Shown here one piece after another: positions 24,999 to 33,336 of a stretch of 64,000 nucleotides of DNA; the stretch's first letter is position 1, and each line of letters begins with the position of its first letter. The notes below the pieces were generated by a model that saw only the letters and a list, made by a program, of their open reading frames with translations, was not told the DNA's origin and searched no databases. The stretch comes from DASVBE01 sp963770375 (GTDB lineage: Bacteria; Actinomycetota; Actinomycetes; Streptosporangiales; Streptosporangiaceae): positions 62,001-126,000 of the forward strand of contig CAVYPM010000006.1 in NCBI GenBank assembly GCA_963770375.1, read 5' to 3'. Position numbers and translations under genes: made by a program.

Positions 24999-25595
24999 CT
25001 AGCTGGCCCGGCGGGACGGCGCGGGCCGGCCGGGGTCCGGCCGCGGTGGCCCGGCGGTCCCGTCCGCGGGCGGCGCGAAGCCCTCGGCCTGGGTGTCCTC
25101 GCCGGCGACCCGGACCCCGTACCGGTAGGCCAGCTTGCCGCCCAGGAAGCCGGACACGCCCAGCGCGGCGAAGGCCACCGCGGACAGCGCGAGCATGCCG
25201 GGCGGGACCGGGCCGCCGCTGGCGTAGCCCTCGTGCCGCCAGGCGAAGTTCACCGTGTACGTCGCGGTGACCACGAGGTTGAGCGACATGTGCCAGATCG
25301 CGGTGCGGAACGCCGGGGTGCCGGGCGCGATCGCGAGCAGGTCGAGGAAGCCCACCGCGGCCGCGGCCAGCGCGCCCACCACGCCGATGCCGATCAGCCA
25401 CTCCGCGCCCTGGGCGAGGAACCCGGGGTGGGCCGCGAACTGGGAGGCTACGTCGAACACCAGGCTGGCCAGCCAGGACCCGATGGGCACGGTGACCAGC
25501 AGCGGGTGCAGCGGGTGCCCGTACGGGCCGGCCAGCAGGGGGCTGACCGGCTGCTTGGCCTGCCGCATGCCGGTGCTCACCGGACCTCTGCTCAC
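24999..25595 (-). CDS. DUF2231 membrane protein
   Basis: A 198-residue integral membrane protein with four or five helices. The GHPLHPLLVTVPIGSW stretch is the DUF2231 hallmark, and its His residues may bind a metal or heme. The last 30 residues are a Pro/Arg-rich tail, presumably cytoplasmic. Start GTG 25595 follows GGAGG; the open frame to 25619 is an alternative. It is divergent from the Cys-containing regulator (gap 123 bp), which probably controls it. The function is unknown. Confidence 0.82.
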   Translation of the reverse strand: MSRGPVSTGMRQAKQPVSPLLAGPYGHPLHPLLVTVPIGSWLASLVFDVASQFAAHPGFLAQGAEWLIGIGVVGALAAAAVGFLDLLAIAPGTPAFRTAIWHMSLNLVVTATYTVNFAWRHEGYASGGPVPPGMLALSAVAFAALGVSGFLGGKLAYRYGVRVAGEDTQAEGFAPPADGTAGPPRPDPGRPAPSRRAS

Positions 25596-25666
25596 CTGAC
25601 CTCCAACCCTACATTTCACTAACAGATGTTGGACTTATTTCGCCGTCAAGTCAAGAGCACCTAACT

Positions 25667-25682
25667 GTGACGGGCTCGTCAC
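25667..25682. promoter_or_regulatory. Inverted repeat between DUF2231 and the HTH regulator
   Basis: GTGACG-N4-CGTCAC lies 36 bp before the regulator start and 72 bp before the DUF2231 start, a good place for an operator used by the regulator on both promoters. Confidence 0.4.
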
Positions 25683-25718
25683 TGCTGAACCCAAGCAGGT
25701 AGGCGATATGGTGAAGGG

Positions 25719-26474
25719 GTGGCGGGGACCAGACCAGAACCTCTGGACAGCGAGGCATCGATCACGGCGATCGCCGCGCTCGGCGACGAGCAGCGGCGGC
25801 GCCTGTTCAGCTATGTGCAGCGTGCGCACCGGCCGGTGAGCCGCGAGGAGGCCGCCGCCAGCGTGGGCATCTCCCGCAAGCTGGCCGCACACCATCTGGA
25901 CAAGCTAGTCGCCGCGGGCCTGCTGGAGGCCAGGTTCGGCCCACTCGGCGGGATCAGGAAGGTCGGCCGGGCGCCCAAGCTCTACCTGCTGGCCGAGCCC
26001 GGCATCCAGATCAGCATCCCGGAGCGGCGGCACGAGGAGCTGGCCCGGATCCTGCTCGACGCTGTGCTCACCGAGGCCGACGGGGAAGACGCCCGGCAGG
26101 CCGCACTGCGGGTCGCCGCGGCGCGCGGCCGCCAGCTCGGCGCGGCGGAGCGCGACCGGCTGCGGCCCGGGCGGCTGGGCGCCGAGCGGGCCCTGACCAT
26201 CACCGAGGCCGTTCTCGGCGCGCACGGCTTCGAGCCGGCCCGGCCCGCGGTTACCGAGATCGAGCTGCTCAACTGCCCGTTCCACCCGCTCGCCGCGGAA
26301 GCGCCGGAGCTGGTCTGCGGCATCAACCACGCGTTCCTCGGCGGCCTGCTCGACGGCCTGGGCACCGACACGGTCACCGCCGAACTGCAGCCCCAGCCCG
26401 GCCACTGCTGCGTCCGCCTCCGCGCCCGGCCTGCGCCAGCCCGCTCGCGTAGGGCCGCGGCGCTGTTTTCCTGA
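25719..26474 (+). CDS. Winged-helix regulator with probable Fe-S cysteines (SufR-like)
   Basis: A 251-residue regulator. The winged HTH (about 12-75) has ALGDEQRRRLFSYVQRAHRP, VSREEAAASVGISRKLAAHH and LDKLVAAGLL. The C-terminal part has NCPFHPLA, 13 residues later LVCGINHAFLGGLLDGL, then GHCCVRL: a Cys-X13-Cys-X30-Cys pattern like the cluster ligands of SufR-type repressors. A redox or Fe-S sensing role is therefore inferred. The GTG at 25719 follows GAAGGGG closely. The last seven codons and the stop lie inside repeat copy C, so the natural C-terminus may have been replaced. Confidence 0.75.
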   Translation: MAGTRPEPLDSEASITAIAALGDEQRRRLFSYVQRAHRPVSREEAAASVGISRKLAAHHLDKLVAAGLLEARFGPLGGIRKVGRAPKLYLLAEPGIQISIPERRHEELARILLDAVLTEADGEDARQAALRVAAARGRQLGAAERDRLRPGRLGAERALTITEAVLGAHGFEPARPAVTEIELLNCPFHPLAAEAPELVCGINHAFLGGLLDGLGTDTVTAELQPQPGHCCVRLRARPAPARSRRAAALFS

Positions 26475-26542
26475 CGAGCGATGAGGCGCGACGAAGGAGC
26501 GCCGAGGGAGCGAGGAGGGAAGGCAGCGCTCATAGCGGCCCG
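26452..26542. repeat. 91-bp hairpin element, copy C, at two convergent 3' ends
   Basis: Base-for-base identical to copy B. Here the inverted ends extend further: CTCGCG on the left (26445-26450) pairs with CGCGAG on the right (26541-26546), giving a stem-forming unit of about 102 bp. It overlaps the 3' end of the SufR-like gene and the region where the response regulator gene should stop. The element is GC-rich with an internal TTTT. Confidence 0.92.
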
Positions 26543-27187
26543 CGCGAGCCAGCACTGCCGGAGCAGGCCCCGCTGGAACCCCTCGGCGACTGCCGCCGCG
26601 CGGTCGCTGACCCCGAGTTTGGCGTAGATGTGCAGCAGGTGGGTCTTGACCGTGGCCTCGCTGATGAACAGCTTCGCCGCCGCCTCCCGGTTGGTGGCGC
26701 CGCGCGCGACCAGCTCGAGCACCTCGAACTCGCGCTGGCTGAGCGGCTCCTGGGCGGGCGCGCGGACCTGGCCGAGCAGCCGGGTGGCCACCGACGGCGA
26801 CAGCGCGGCCTCGCCGCGGGCCGCGGCCCGCACGGCCCGCAGCAGGTCGCCCCGCGGCGAGTCCTTGAGCAGGTAGCCGGTCGCCCCGGCCTCCACCGCG
26901 CGGACCACGTCGCTGTCGGTGTCGTAGGTGGTCAGCACCAGGACCCGGGCTGCGACCTTCCGCCGGGCCAGCTCGGCGATCGCGGCCACCCCGTCCATCT
27001 CCGGCATCCGCAGGTCCATCAGGATCACGTCCGGCTCCAGGGCGCAGGCCAGGGTGACCGCCTGGGCCCCGTTCGCGGCTTCGCCGATGACCTCGAACCC
27101 GTCGTCGCCGCTGAACATGCCGGACAGCCCGTCCCTGACCACCGGGTGGTCGTCGACGATGAGAAGCCGGATCGGCGCCGCGCTCAC
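26530..27187 (-). CDS. NarL/FixJ-type response regulator, no in-frame stop at the expected place
   Basis: DNA-binding partner of the adjacent kinase. Receiver domain (1-120): IVDDHPVVRDGL and the phosphorylated Asp58 in VILMDLRMPEMDG, then VLVLTTYDTDSDVVRAVEAG and GYLLKDSPRGDLL. LuxR-type HTH (about 150-212): LSQREFEVLELVARGATNRE, AAAKLFISEATVKTHLLHIY, AKLGVSDRAAAV. The GTG at 27187 overlaps the kinase stop (GTGA). Read literally the frame runs on through repeat C to 25982 (401 residues), antisense to the regulator gene. A one-base extra after about 26570 would give a stop in the repeat at 26530-26532 and a normal 218 residues; this is the end given here. Confidence 0.8.
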
Positions 27188-28464
27188 CAGCCACCGTCCG
27201 TGGGCACGCTGGCCGAGATCGCGGTGCCGCCGCCGGGCGCGGACTCGACCTCCAGGGTCCCGGCCACGCCCTCGACCCGCTGCCGCATGGCCAGCAGGCC
27301 GTACCCGCTGCCGCCCGCCCGGGCGGGCACGGTGGCGCCGGCCGGCTGCGGGTCGAAGCCCACGCCGTCGTCGCGGATATCCAGGTTCACCTGATCCTCC
27401 ATGTAGGACAGGGTCAGCCCGACCTTGCCCGCCCGGGCGTGCCGGGCCACGTTGACCAGCGCCTCCTGCGCGGCGCGCAGCAGGGTGATCTCGGCATCGG
27501 GCCGGATCCGCCGTGGCTGGCCGGTGGTCGTGACCGTAGCGGGCACCCCGTGGATCCGCGTCCACTTGCTGGCGACGTCGGCCAGCGCCTCGGGCAGCCG
27601 GGCCGACTCCAGCGGCTCGGGCTGCATGGCCCGGACCGACCGGCGGGCCTCGGTCAGGCTGTCCCTGGCCAGCTGGGTGGCCAGCTCGATGTGCCGGCGC
27701 CGCTCGTCCTGCGACTGCCCGTGCCGCTCGGCCGCCTGCAGCTGGGTGATGATCCCGGTCAGCCCCTGGGCCAGGGTGTCGTGGATCTCCCTGGCCATCC
27801 GCTGCCGCTCGTCCAGCACCCCGGCCTCCCGGGCCTGGGCCAGCAGCTGGTCGTGCAGGCCCTGGTTCTCCTCCAGTATCGACTCGAGCCGCCGGTTGGC
27901 CTCGCTCAGCTCCTCGACCATCTGCTTGCGCTGGTCGTTCTGCTGCGCGGAGACCCAGCCGAACCAGGTCAGCGCGCCGGCCACGCCCACGTTGATGCAG
28001 ATGATGACCAGGTAGATAACGACCGCCCCGGCCGTCCAGTGCTTCGGCAGGCCGCCGTTCTGCGAGGTCGCGGTGATCAGCGCGATGAGCGCCACGCCGG
28101 CCGCCCGGGCCCGGCCGGTCGGCAGGTAGAACGCGTACAGGTAACCGGTGAAGGTGAAGAAGCCGTACCACGGCGCCCGCAGGACCAGCAGCGCCATCAG
28201 GATGGCCAGGACGATGAAGAAGACCGCCATCCGCCGCGGCCGCTGCCGCCAGGCCGGATGCAGGGTGAAGTTCCACAGCATCCACGCCCCGGCGGCCGCG
28301 GCCAGGCCCAGGTCGATCAGCAGGTCGCCGGCGGACTCGCCCCACTTGAGGACCACCGTCATGGAGGCGACGATCACCAGCATGACGTAGGGCAGCGCGG
28401 CCATGGCCGGCTGTTCCCACCGTTCCCATAGCTCCAGCTGGGCCGATGGCCGCCGGATCCTCAT
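27184..28464 (-). CDS. Sensor histidine kinase (HisKA_3/NarL class)
   Basis: Membrane kinase of 426 residues. Five or so membrane helices lie between residues 20 and 170, with no large outer domain, so it probably senses the membrane or its lipids, like DesK. A coiled coil (about 175-215) leads to the phosphorylated His228 in RQRMAREIHDTLAQGLTGI. The ATPase part has NVARHARAGKV (N box), DIRDDGVGFDP (G1) and GSGYGLLAMRQRVE (G2). The start follows the permease stop by 22 bp, and the stop overlaps the response regulator. Confidence 0.9.
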   Translation of the reverse strand: MRIRRPSAQLELWERWEQPAMAALPYVMLVIVASMTVVLKWGESAGDLLIDLGLAAAAGAWMLWNFTLHPAWRQRPRRMAVFFIVLAILMALLVLRAPWYGFFTFTGYLYAFYLPTGRARAAGVALIALITATSQNGGLPKHWTAGAVVIYLVIICINVGVAGALTWFGWVSAQQNDQRKQMVEELSEANRRLESILEENQGLHDQLLAQAREAGVLDERQRMAREIHDTLAQGLTGIITQLQAAERHGQSQDERRRHIELATQLARDSLTEARRSVRAMQPEPLESARLPEALADVASKWTRIHGVPATVTTTGQPRRIRPDAEITLLRAAQEALVNVARHARAGKVGLTLSYMEDQVNLDIRDDGVGFDPQPAGATVPARAGGSGYGLLAMRQRVEGVAGTLEVESAPGGGTAISASVPTDGGW

Positions 28465-28486
28465 CTGCGTGGTCCTGGAACGGGAG

Positions 28487-29278
28487 TCATTCCCACCGGA
28501 ACAATCTAGCCGCCGCCACCGATCCGGCCACGGCCCACGCGGCCAGGACGATGATCAGCAGCGGGTGCGGCCAGGCTCCTGACGTGGTCTCGCCGAGCGA
28601 CTGCACGGCCGCGCCGAGCGGGGTGAAGTTGCTGATGTGCCGCAGCACCGAGGGCATCTCCGCGATCGGCAGCCACAGCCCGGCGAAGAACATCATCGGG
28701 AAGAACAGCAGCGCGCCGGCCGCGTTGGCGGCCCGCCCGCTGACCGCGACCGCGGCCACGAACAGGCCGAGCGAGAACAGCGCGATCGCGGCCAGCAGCA
28801 CGGTCCCGGCGAAGCCCAGGACCTGCCGCGGCAGCGGCACGTGGTAGGCGATCCTGGCCACCGCGATGATCAGCACCAGGGTCACCACGGCGACCGCCAG
28901 CTGAATGGCCAGCTGCGCGGCCAGCACGCGGACCGCACCCACCGGCGTGGTGGACAGCCGCCGCAGGATGCCCTTCTCCCGGTAGCCGGCCAGCACCGGC
29001 GGCAGCGCGTTCAGCGCCAGCATGGCCAGCACGAACGCGATCAGGATCGGCACGTAGGCGTCCAGGGTCGTGAGCCCGCCGAGCTGCTTCGACGGCTCCT
29101 TGAAGGCCGGGATGCTGCCGAAGATGATCAGCAGCAGCAGCGGGAAGCCGACCCCCCAGACCAGCCCGACCCGCTCGCGGACGAACAGCTTCGCCTCGGT
29201 GGCGGTCAGCCGCACCAGCGCCGACCGCGAGGCGGTGGCCCGGGGCGCGGCGGTTCCGGTGACCGTCGTGACAGACAT
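28487..29278 (-). CDS. ABC-2 type transporter permease
   Basis: A 263-residue permease of a drug or lipid exporter, six membrane helices (first at about 40-57, VGLVWGVGFPLLLLIIFG). GYREKGILRRLSTTPVG is the family signature after the third helix, and NAAGALLFFPMMFFAGLWLP the fifth-helix region. Read 30 bp after the ATPase gene and 22 bp before the kinase, so one four-gene operon is likely. The kinase-regulator pair probably controls this exporter. Confidence 0.88.
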   Translation of the reverse strand: MSVTTVTGTAAPRATASRSALVRLTATEAKLFVRERVGLVWGVGFPLLLLIIFGSIPAFKEPSKQLGGLTTLDAYVPILIAFVLAMLALNALPPVLAGYREKGILRRLSTTPVGAVRVLAAQLAIQLAVAVVTLVLIIAVARIAYHVPLPRQVLGFAGTVLLAAIALFSLGLFVAAVAVSGRAANAAGALLFFPMMFFAGLWLPIAEMPSVLRHISNFTPLGAAVQSLGETTSGAWPHPLLIIVLAAWAVAGSVAAARLFRWE

Positions 29279-29308
29279 CGGTGTTCTCCCTCGCTCTGTG
29301 ATGGATAG

Positions 29309-30247
29309 TCAGGAGCGGGACGCCGCGGGCTGCTCCCGGCCGTTCCCGTGCTGGGCGGTGAGGGCGACAAACGCGTCCTCCAGGCTTGTCTGCTCGACCC
29401 GCAGCTGCCGGGCGATGATCCCGCGGCGGGCGAGCAGCGAGATGACCGCGCCGAGCACGTCGCCGCGGCCGGTGACCTCGAGCTGGTCGCCGTGCCAGAA
29501 CAGGCCGGTGACCTCGGGCAGCGCGAGCAGCACCGCCTCGTCCACCTCGGCCGACGGGCGGAACCTGATCACCTGGTCCTCGCCCGCGCGGGCGGCCAGG
29601 TCGGCCGGGCTGCCGGTGGCGATCACGCGGCCGGCGTCGATGACCGCGACCCGGTCGCACAGCCGCTCGGCTTCCTCCATGAAGTGGGTGACCAGGACCA
29701 CGGTGACCCCGCGGTCCCTGATCCCGGAGATCAGCGCCCAGGTGTCCCGCCGGGCCTGCGGGTCCAGGCCGGTGGTGAGCTCGTCGAGCACGGCGATGCG
29801 CGGGTTGCCGACCAGCGCGAGCGCGATCGACAGCCGCTGCCGCTGGCCGCCGGACAGCTTGCCGAACCTGGTGTTCTGCTTGCCCGCCAGCCCGAGCCCG
29901 TCCAGCAGCTCCGGCCACGGGGCCGGGTCCCGGTAGAACGAGCTGTACAGCTCGAGCGCCTCGCCGACCCGCAGCCGGTCCGGCAGCTGGCTCTCCTGCA
30001 GCTGCACGCCGAGCACCTGGCGCAGCTGGGCGCGGTCCCGGCGCGGGTCGAGCCCGAGCACGCTGATCGACCCGGCGCCGGGGACCCGGAGCCCGGCCAC
30101 GCACTCGACCGTGGTGGTCTTCCCGGCCCCGTTCGGGCCGAGGATCCCGAAGATCTCCCCGGCCTCGACGGTGAACGAAACGTCGTCGACCGCCACCGTC
30201 GGGCCGTACTCCTTATGCAGGTCCCGCACCTCGATGACCGTTGCCAT
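29309..30247 (-). CDS. ABC-2 type transporter ATP-binding protein
   Basis: A 312-residue ATPase. Walker A GPNGAGKTTT (37-46), signature KLSGGQRQRLSIALAL, Walker B AVLDELTTGLDPQA and a switch His (VTHFMEEAERLCDRV) are all seen. The C-terminal 80 residues form the DrrA-type extension. Start ATG 30247 follows GGAGG (about 7 bp) and begins MATVIEVRDLHKEYGP; an in-frame upstream start is weaker. Works with the next gene as an exporter of an unknown compound. Confidence 0.92.
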   Translation of the reverse strand: MATVIEVRDLHKEYGPTVAVDDVSFTVEAGEIFGILGPNGAGKTTTVECVAGLRVPGAGSISVLGLDPRRDRAQLRQVLGVQLQESQLPDRLRVGEALELYSSFYRDPAPWPELLDGLGLAGKQNTRFGKLSGGQRQRLSIALALVGNPRIAVLDELTTGLDPQARRDTWALISGIRDRGVTVVLVTHFMEEAERLCDRVAVIDAGRVIATGSPADLAARAGEDQVIRFRPSAEVDEAVLLALPEVTGLFWHGDQLEVTGRGDVLGAVISLLARRGIIARQLRVEQTSLEDAFVALTAQHGNGREQPAASRS

Positions 30248-30392
30248 GCCGCTGCCTCCGCTGGGTTCTGATGACCGTTCCAGCGTGGCCGCCGGCGTCC
30301 CCTCAGCACATCGCCCAGCTGGCCCTTCCGGCTCTGGCCGCGGGCTGATCCGCAAACCCACCGGATGGCGCGCGATATCAGCCGATCGGTGG

Positions 30393-31074
30393 ATGCCGGG
30401 TAACCTCCCTGGTCATCAGCCTCTCTATTTCGTTCTCTGACCTGGACGTCACATCCCTGGCGTCCTACCTGGTCGCGTTCGTGCTGCCGGCCCTCGACGC
30501 GCTGCTGCCGGTCGTGCCGGCCGAGACCGCGATCATCACGCTCGGCGTGGCCACCGCGGGCAGCACGGACCCGCGGATCGGCGTGCTGGTCGTGCTGGCC
30601 GCGGCCGGCGCGTGGTGCGGCGACAACTTCAACTACCTGCTCGGCCGCTGGTTCGGCCCGTGGGTGACACGCCGGTTCCTGTCCGGCGAGCGCGGCACCC
30701 GGCAGCGGGCCTGGGCCGAGCGGTCGCTGGATCACTACGGCTGGCGGCTGATCATCGCCTGCCGGTTCATCCCCGGCGGGCGCACCGCGGTGACGCTGAC
30801 CTGCGGGCTGATCGGCTACAACCGCCGGTCGTTCATGCTCGCCACCGCGGTGGCCGCGATGTTCTGGGCCTGCTACGCGTTCTTCATCGGCCGCCTGGGC
30901 GGCCACGTCTTCGAGAGCAAGCCGTGGGCCGGCCTGCTGCTCGCCCTCGGCGTGGTGCTGGCGGTCAGCGCCCTGGTGGAGGTGATCCGGCGGCTGCGGG
31001 GCCGGCGGAATCAGTCGCAGTCCTCTCCGCAGTCCCCGCAGCAGGGCCAGCCAGACCCATCGCGGAAAGAATGA
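30393..31074 (+). CDS. DedA family membrane protein, frame broken near the start
   Basis: A VTT/DedA protein of about 226 residues, with PALDALLPVVPAETAIITLG, WCGDNFNYLLGRWFGPW, ACRFIPGGRTAVTLTCG and C-terminal helices. The conserved N-terminal helix (VTSLASYLVAFVLP) lies upstream of the first in-frame start codon (GTG 30481), and that frame has no ATG, GTG or TTG back to a stop at 30346. An ATG at 30393 in the next frame would join it if one base in the 30404-30411 run (acctccct) is extra, giving MPGNL-LVISLSISF. The span is one base over a multiple of three. The 3' end overlaps ptrB by 110 bp tail to tail. Confidence 0.75.
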
Positions 31075-33163
31075 ACGCCTGCACCTCGGCCTCGTAGGCC
31101 AGCTGGGCGAACCGCCCGGACGGACCGGTGTGCGCGCCCGCGCCGAGCTCGGCCCGGAACAGCAGCCGCGGCCCGTCGGTGCCCGGGCCGGTGTCCCGCA
31201 GCCGGGCCACCCACTTGGCGGGCTCGTGGATCAGCACCCGCGGGTCGTGCACCGTGCCGGTGACCAGCAGCGCGGGCCGCGGGCCCGACGGCGGGTTGTC
31301 GTACGGCGAGTAGGACCGCAGGACGGCGAAGTCGCCGGGGTCACGCGGGTCGCCCCATTCGTCCCACTCGTTGATGGTCAGCGGGATGGACGGGTCCAGC
31401 ATCGTGGTCACGCAGTCCACGAACGGCACCTCGGCGACGACCGCCCGCCACCGCTGCGGGGCCCGGGAGAACACCGCACCCTGCAGCAGCCCGCCGGCGG
31501 ACAGCCCCCGGGACACGATGCGACGGCCGTCCACCACGGCCGCGCGGCCGTCCGGCCCGTCCCCCGCCAGGCCGTCCGCCACCTCGATGAAGTCGCTGAA
31601 CGTGGTCGGCTTGGCCCGCAGCCGGCCCTGCTGCCACCAGCGGCGCCCGCCCTCGCCGCCGCCGCGGATGTGCGCGATCGCGTAGACCACGCCGCGGTCG
31701 AGGAGCGCGGGCAGGCTCGCGCTGAACTCCGGGTCGCTGCACGCCTCGTACGCGCCGTAGCCGTACAGCAGGCACGGCGCGGTCCCGTCCAGCGGGGTGC
31801 CGTCCCGGTAGGCCAGCGTGACCGGGATCGCGGTGCCGTCGCCGGCCCGGGCCGCGGTCCGCTCGGTGCGGTACGCGCCCGGGTCGTAGCCGGGCACCTC
31901 GGCCCGCTTGAGCAGCCGCCGCTGCCCGCTGGCCAGATCCAGCTCAGACCAGGCCAGCGGCTCGGTCAGCGATTCCTCCGCGATGATCACCGACCCGCGG
32001 CGGTAGTCCTCGGCGTGCCCGACCCGGATATCCCCGGCCGGGAACTGCGGCGCGACCTCCCGCACGGCGCCGCCGCCGGTGTCCGTGATAGCCAGCATCG
32101 GCCCGCCGTCACGGCGCAGCGTCAGCAGCAGGTGGCCGTCGAACACGTCGCAGCCCAGCAGCCGGGTGCCGGCCCGGGCCGGGGCGACGGCGGGGCAGTC
32201 CACCGGCTGCCAGCTGACCCGGCCCGGCGCCCGCACCGGCGCGCGCATCAGCCGGAACTCGGCCTCGCCGTCGTCGGTGACCAGGTACAGCTCGCCGCCG
32301 CGGCGGCCGGCCAGGTGATCGGCGCGGTACTCCACGCCGCGCCGCCGCGGCTCGACCAGCACCGGGTCGCGGCCCGGCCGGTCCAGCGGGATCAGCGTGA
32401 CCTCGGTGGTGTCCCGCGACTGGGCCGTGACCAGGGCCAGCTCACCGCTGCGGGAGGCGCGCAGCTCCAGCTCGAACCGGGCGTCCGGCTCGGCCATGAC
32501 CAGCACGTCGTCGCTGGCCGGGGTGCCGGCCGTGTGCTGCCACACCTGCCACGGCCGGTGCAGCTCGTCCGGCACCAGGTACAGCAGCCAGTCCGAGCCG
32601 GCTCCCCAGGCCAGGCCCGGGCAGGTGCGCTCGATGGCCTCCGGCAGGTCCGCGCCGGTGGCCGTGTCCCGCACCCGCAGCCGGTAGTTCTCCGCCCCGG
32701 TGGTGTCCGCCGACCAGGCCAGCAGCCGGCCGTCCGGGCTGACCACCCGGTCGCCGATGTCCGCGAACCCGGTCGCCGCGGCGACCTGCTCGGCGTCCAG
32801 CAGCACCTGGTCCGCCTCCCCCGCGCGCACCCGGATGAGCTGCGGGTTCTCTGCCCCTGCGGGCATATGGATGCGATACGGTCCGCCGGCCGCGGGCCAC
32901 TCGACCGAGTCGGCCGACGCCGGTGTACGGGCGGCAGCCTCGCGCTCCAGGTCCGCCGCCAGCCCGGACCACCGGGCCGCGTGCGCGTCGTACCAGGCCC
33001 GCTCCGCGGCCAGGTAACCGCGCAGGTCAGGATCGTCCGGGTCGCGCATCCAGGCGTAGTCGTCGGTGTCGGTGACGCCGTGCCGGTCCCGGCGGACCGG
33101 GCGGCGCGGCGCCCGCGGCAGGACTGGCGAAGGCGACGGCACAAGATCATCCTCAGCGGCCAT
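30965..33163 (-). CDS. Oligopeptidase B-like prolyl oligopeptidase (S9A)
   Basis: Cytoplasmic serine peptidase, 732 residues, cutting short peptides after Lys/Arg in the classic family. The N-terminal HGVTDTDDYAWMRDPDDPDL and long beta-propeller (about 80-420) precede the hydrolase domain. The nucleophile is in VSRGLSAGGLLQGAVFSRAP, the acid in TGTVHDPRVLIHEPAKW and the His in LGAGAHTGPSGR. RGGGEGGRRWWQQGR is also typical. The Glu residues that set specificity in E. coli PtrB cannot be confirmed by eye. It sits beside the peptide importer, consistent with use of imported peptides. Confidence 0.9.
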   Translation of the reverse strand: MAAEDDLVPSPSPVLPRAPRRPVRRDRHGVTDTDDYAWMRDPDDPDLRGYLAAERAWYDAHAARWSGLAADLEREAAARTPASADSVEWPAAGGPYRIHMPAGAENPQLIRVRAGEADQVLLDAEQVAAATGFADIGDRVVSPDGRLLAWSADTTGAENYRLRVRDTATGADLPEAIERTCPGLAWGAGSDWLLYLVPDELHRPWQVWQHTAGTPASDDVLVMAEPDARFELELRASRSGELALVTAQSRDTTEVTLIPLDRPGRDPVLVEPRRRGVEYRADHLAGRRGGELYLVTDDGEAEFRLMRAPVRAPGRVSWQPVDCPAVAPARAGTRLLGCDVFDGHLLLTLRRDGGPMLAITDTGGGAVREVAPQFPAGDIRVGHAEDYRRGSVIIAEESLTEPLAWSELDLASGQRRLLKRAEVPGYDPGAYRTERTAARAGDGTAIPVTLAYRDGTPLDGTAPCLLYGYGAYEACSDPEFSASLPALLDRGVVYAIAHIRGGGEGGRRWWQQGRLRAKPTTFSDFIEVADGLAGDGPDGRAAVVDGRRIVSRGLSAGGLLQGAVFSRAPQRWRAVVAEVPFVDCVTTMLDPSIPLTINEWDEWGDPRDPGDFAVLRSYSPYDNPPSGPRPALLVTGTVHDPRVLIHEPAKWVARLRDTGPGTDGPRLLFRAELGAGAHTGPSGRFAQLAYEAEVQAFILSAMGLAGPAAGTAERTATDSAGPAAAGSPPPGR

Positions 33164-33235
33164 ACCAGGACCATAACGGCGCCGGGGCCAGCCGGGATAT
33201 CAGGTTTCCGGTCGGCCACGACTGCATCACGCACA

Positions 33236-33265
33236 TAGACCTAACCGGGTGGATAGAGCTATAAA
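33236..33265 (+). promoter_or_regulatory. Probable promoter of the peptide transporter operon
   Basis: TATAAA at 33260-33265 lies 18 bp after TAGACC (33236-33241) in a rare AT-rich patch, about 70 bp before the binding-protein gene. Fits sigma-70-type promoters. Confidence 0.4.
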
Positions 33266-33336
33266 TACGTGCACAGGCGGACGGTACGGGCTGTCATTTT
33301 TACTGTCCACGGGCCTGAACCCCAGGGGAGGCCAGC

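Noticed and set aside
25982..26529. 190-codon extension of the response regulator
   Set aside because: Antisense to the SufR-like gene, no family features; likely arises from a frame error or the repeat.
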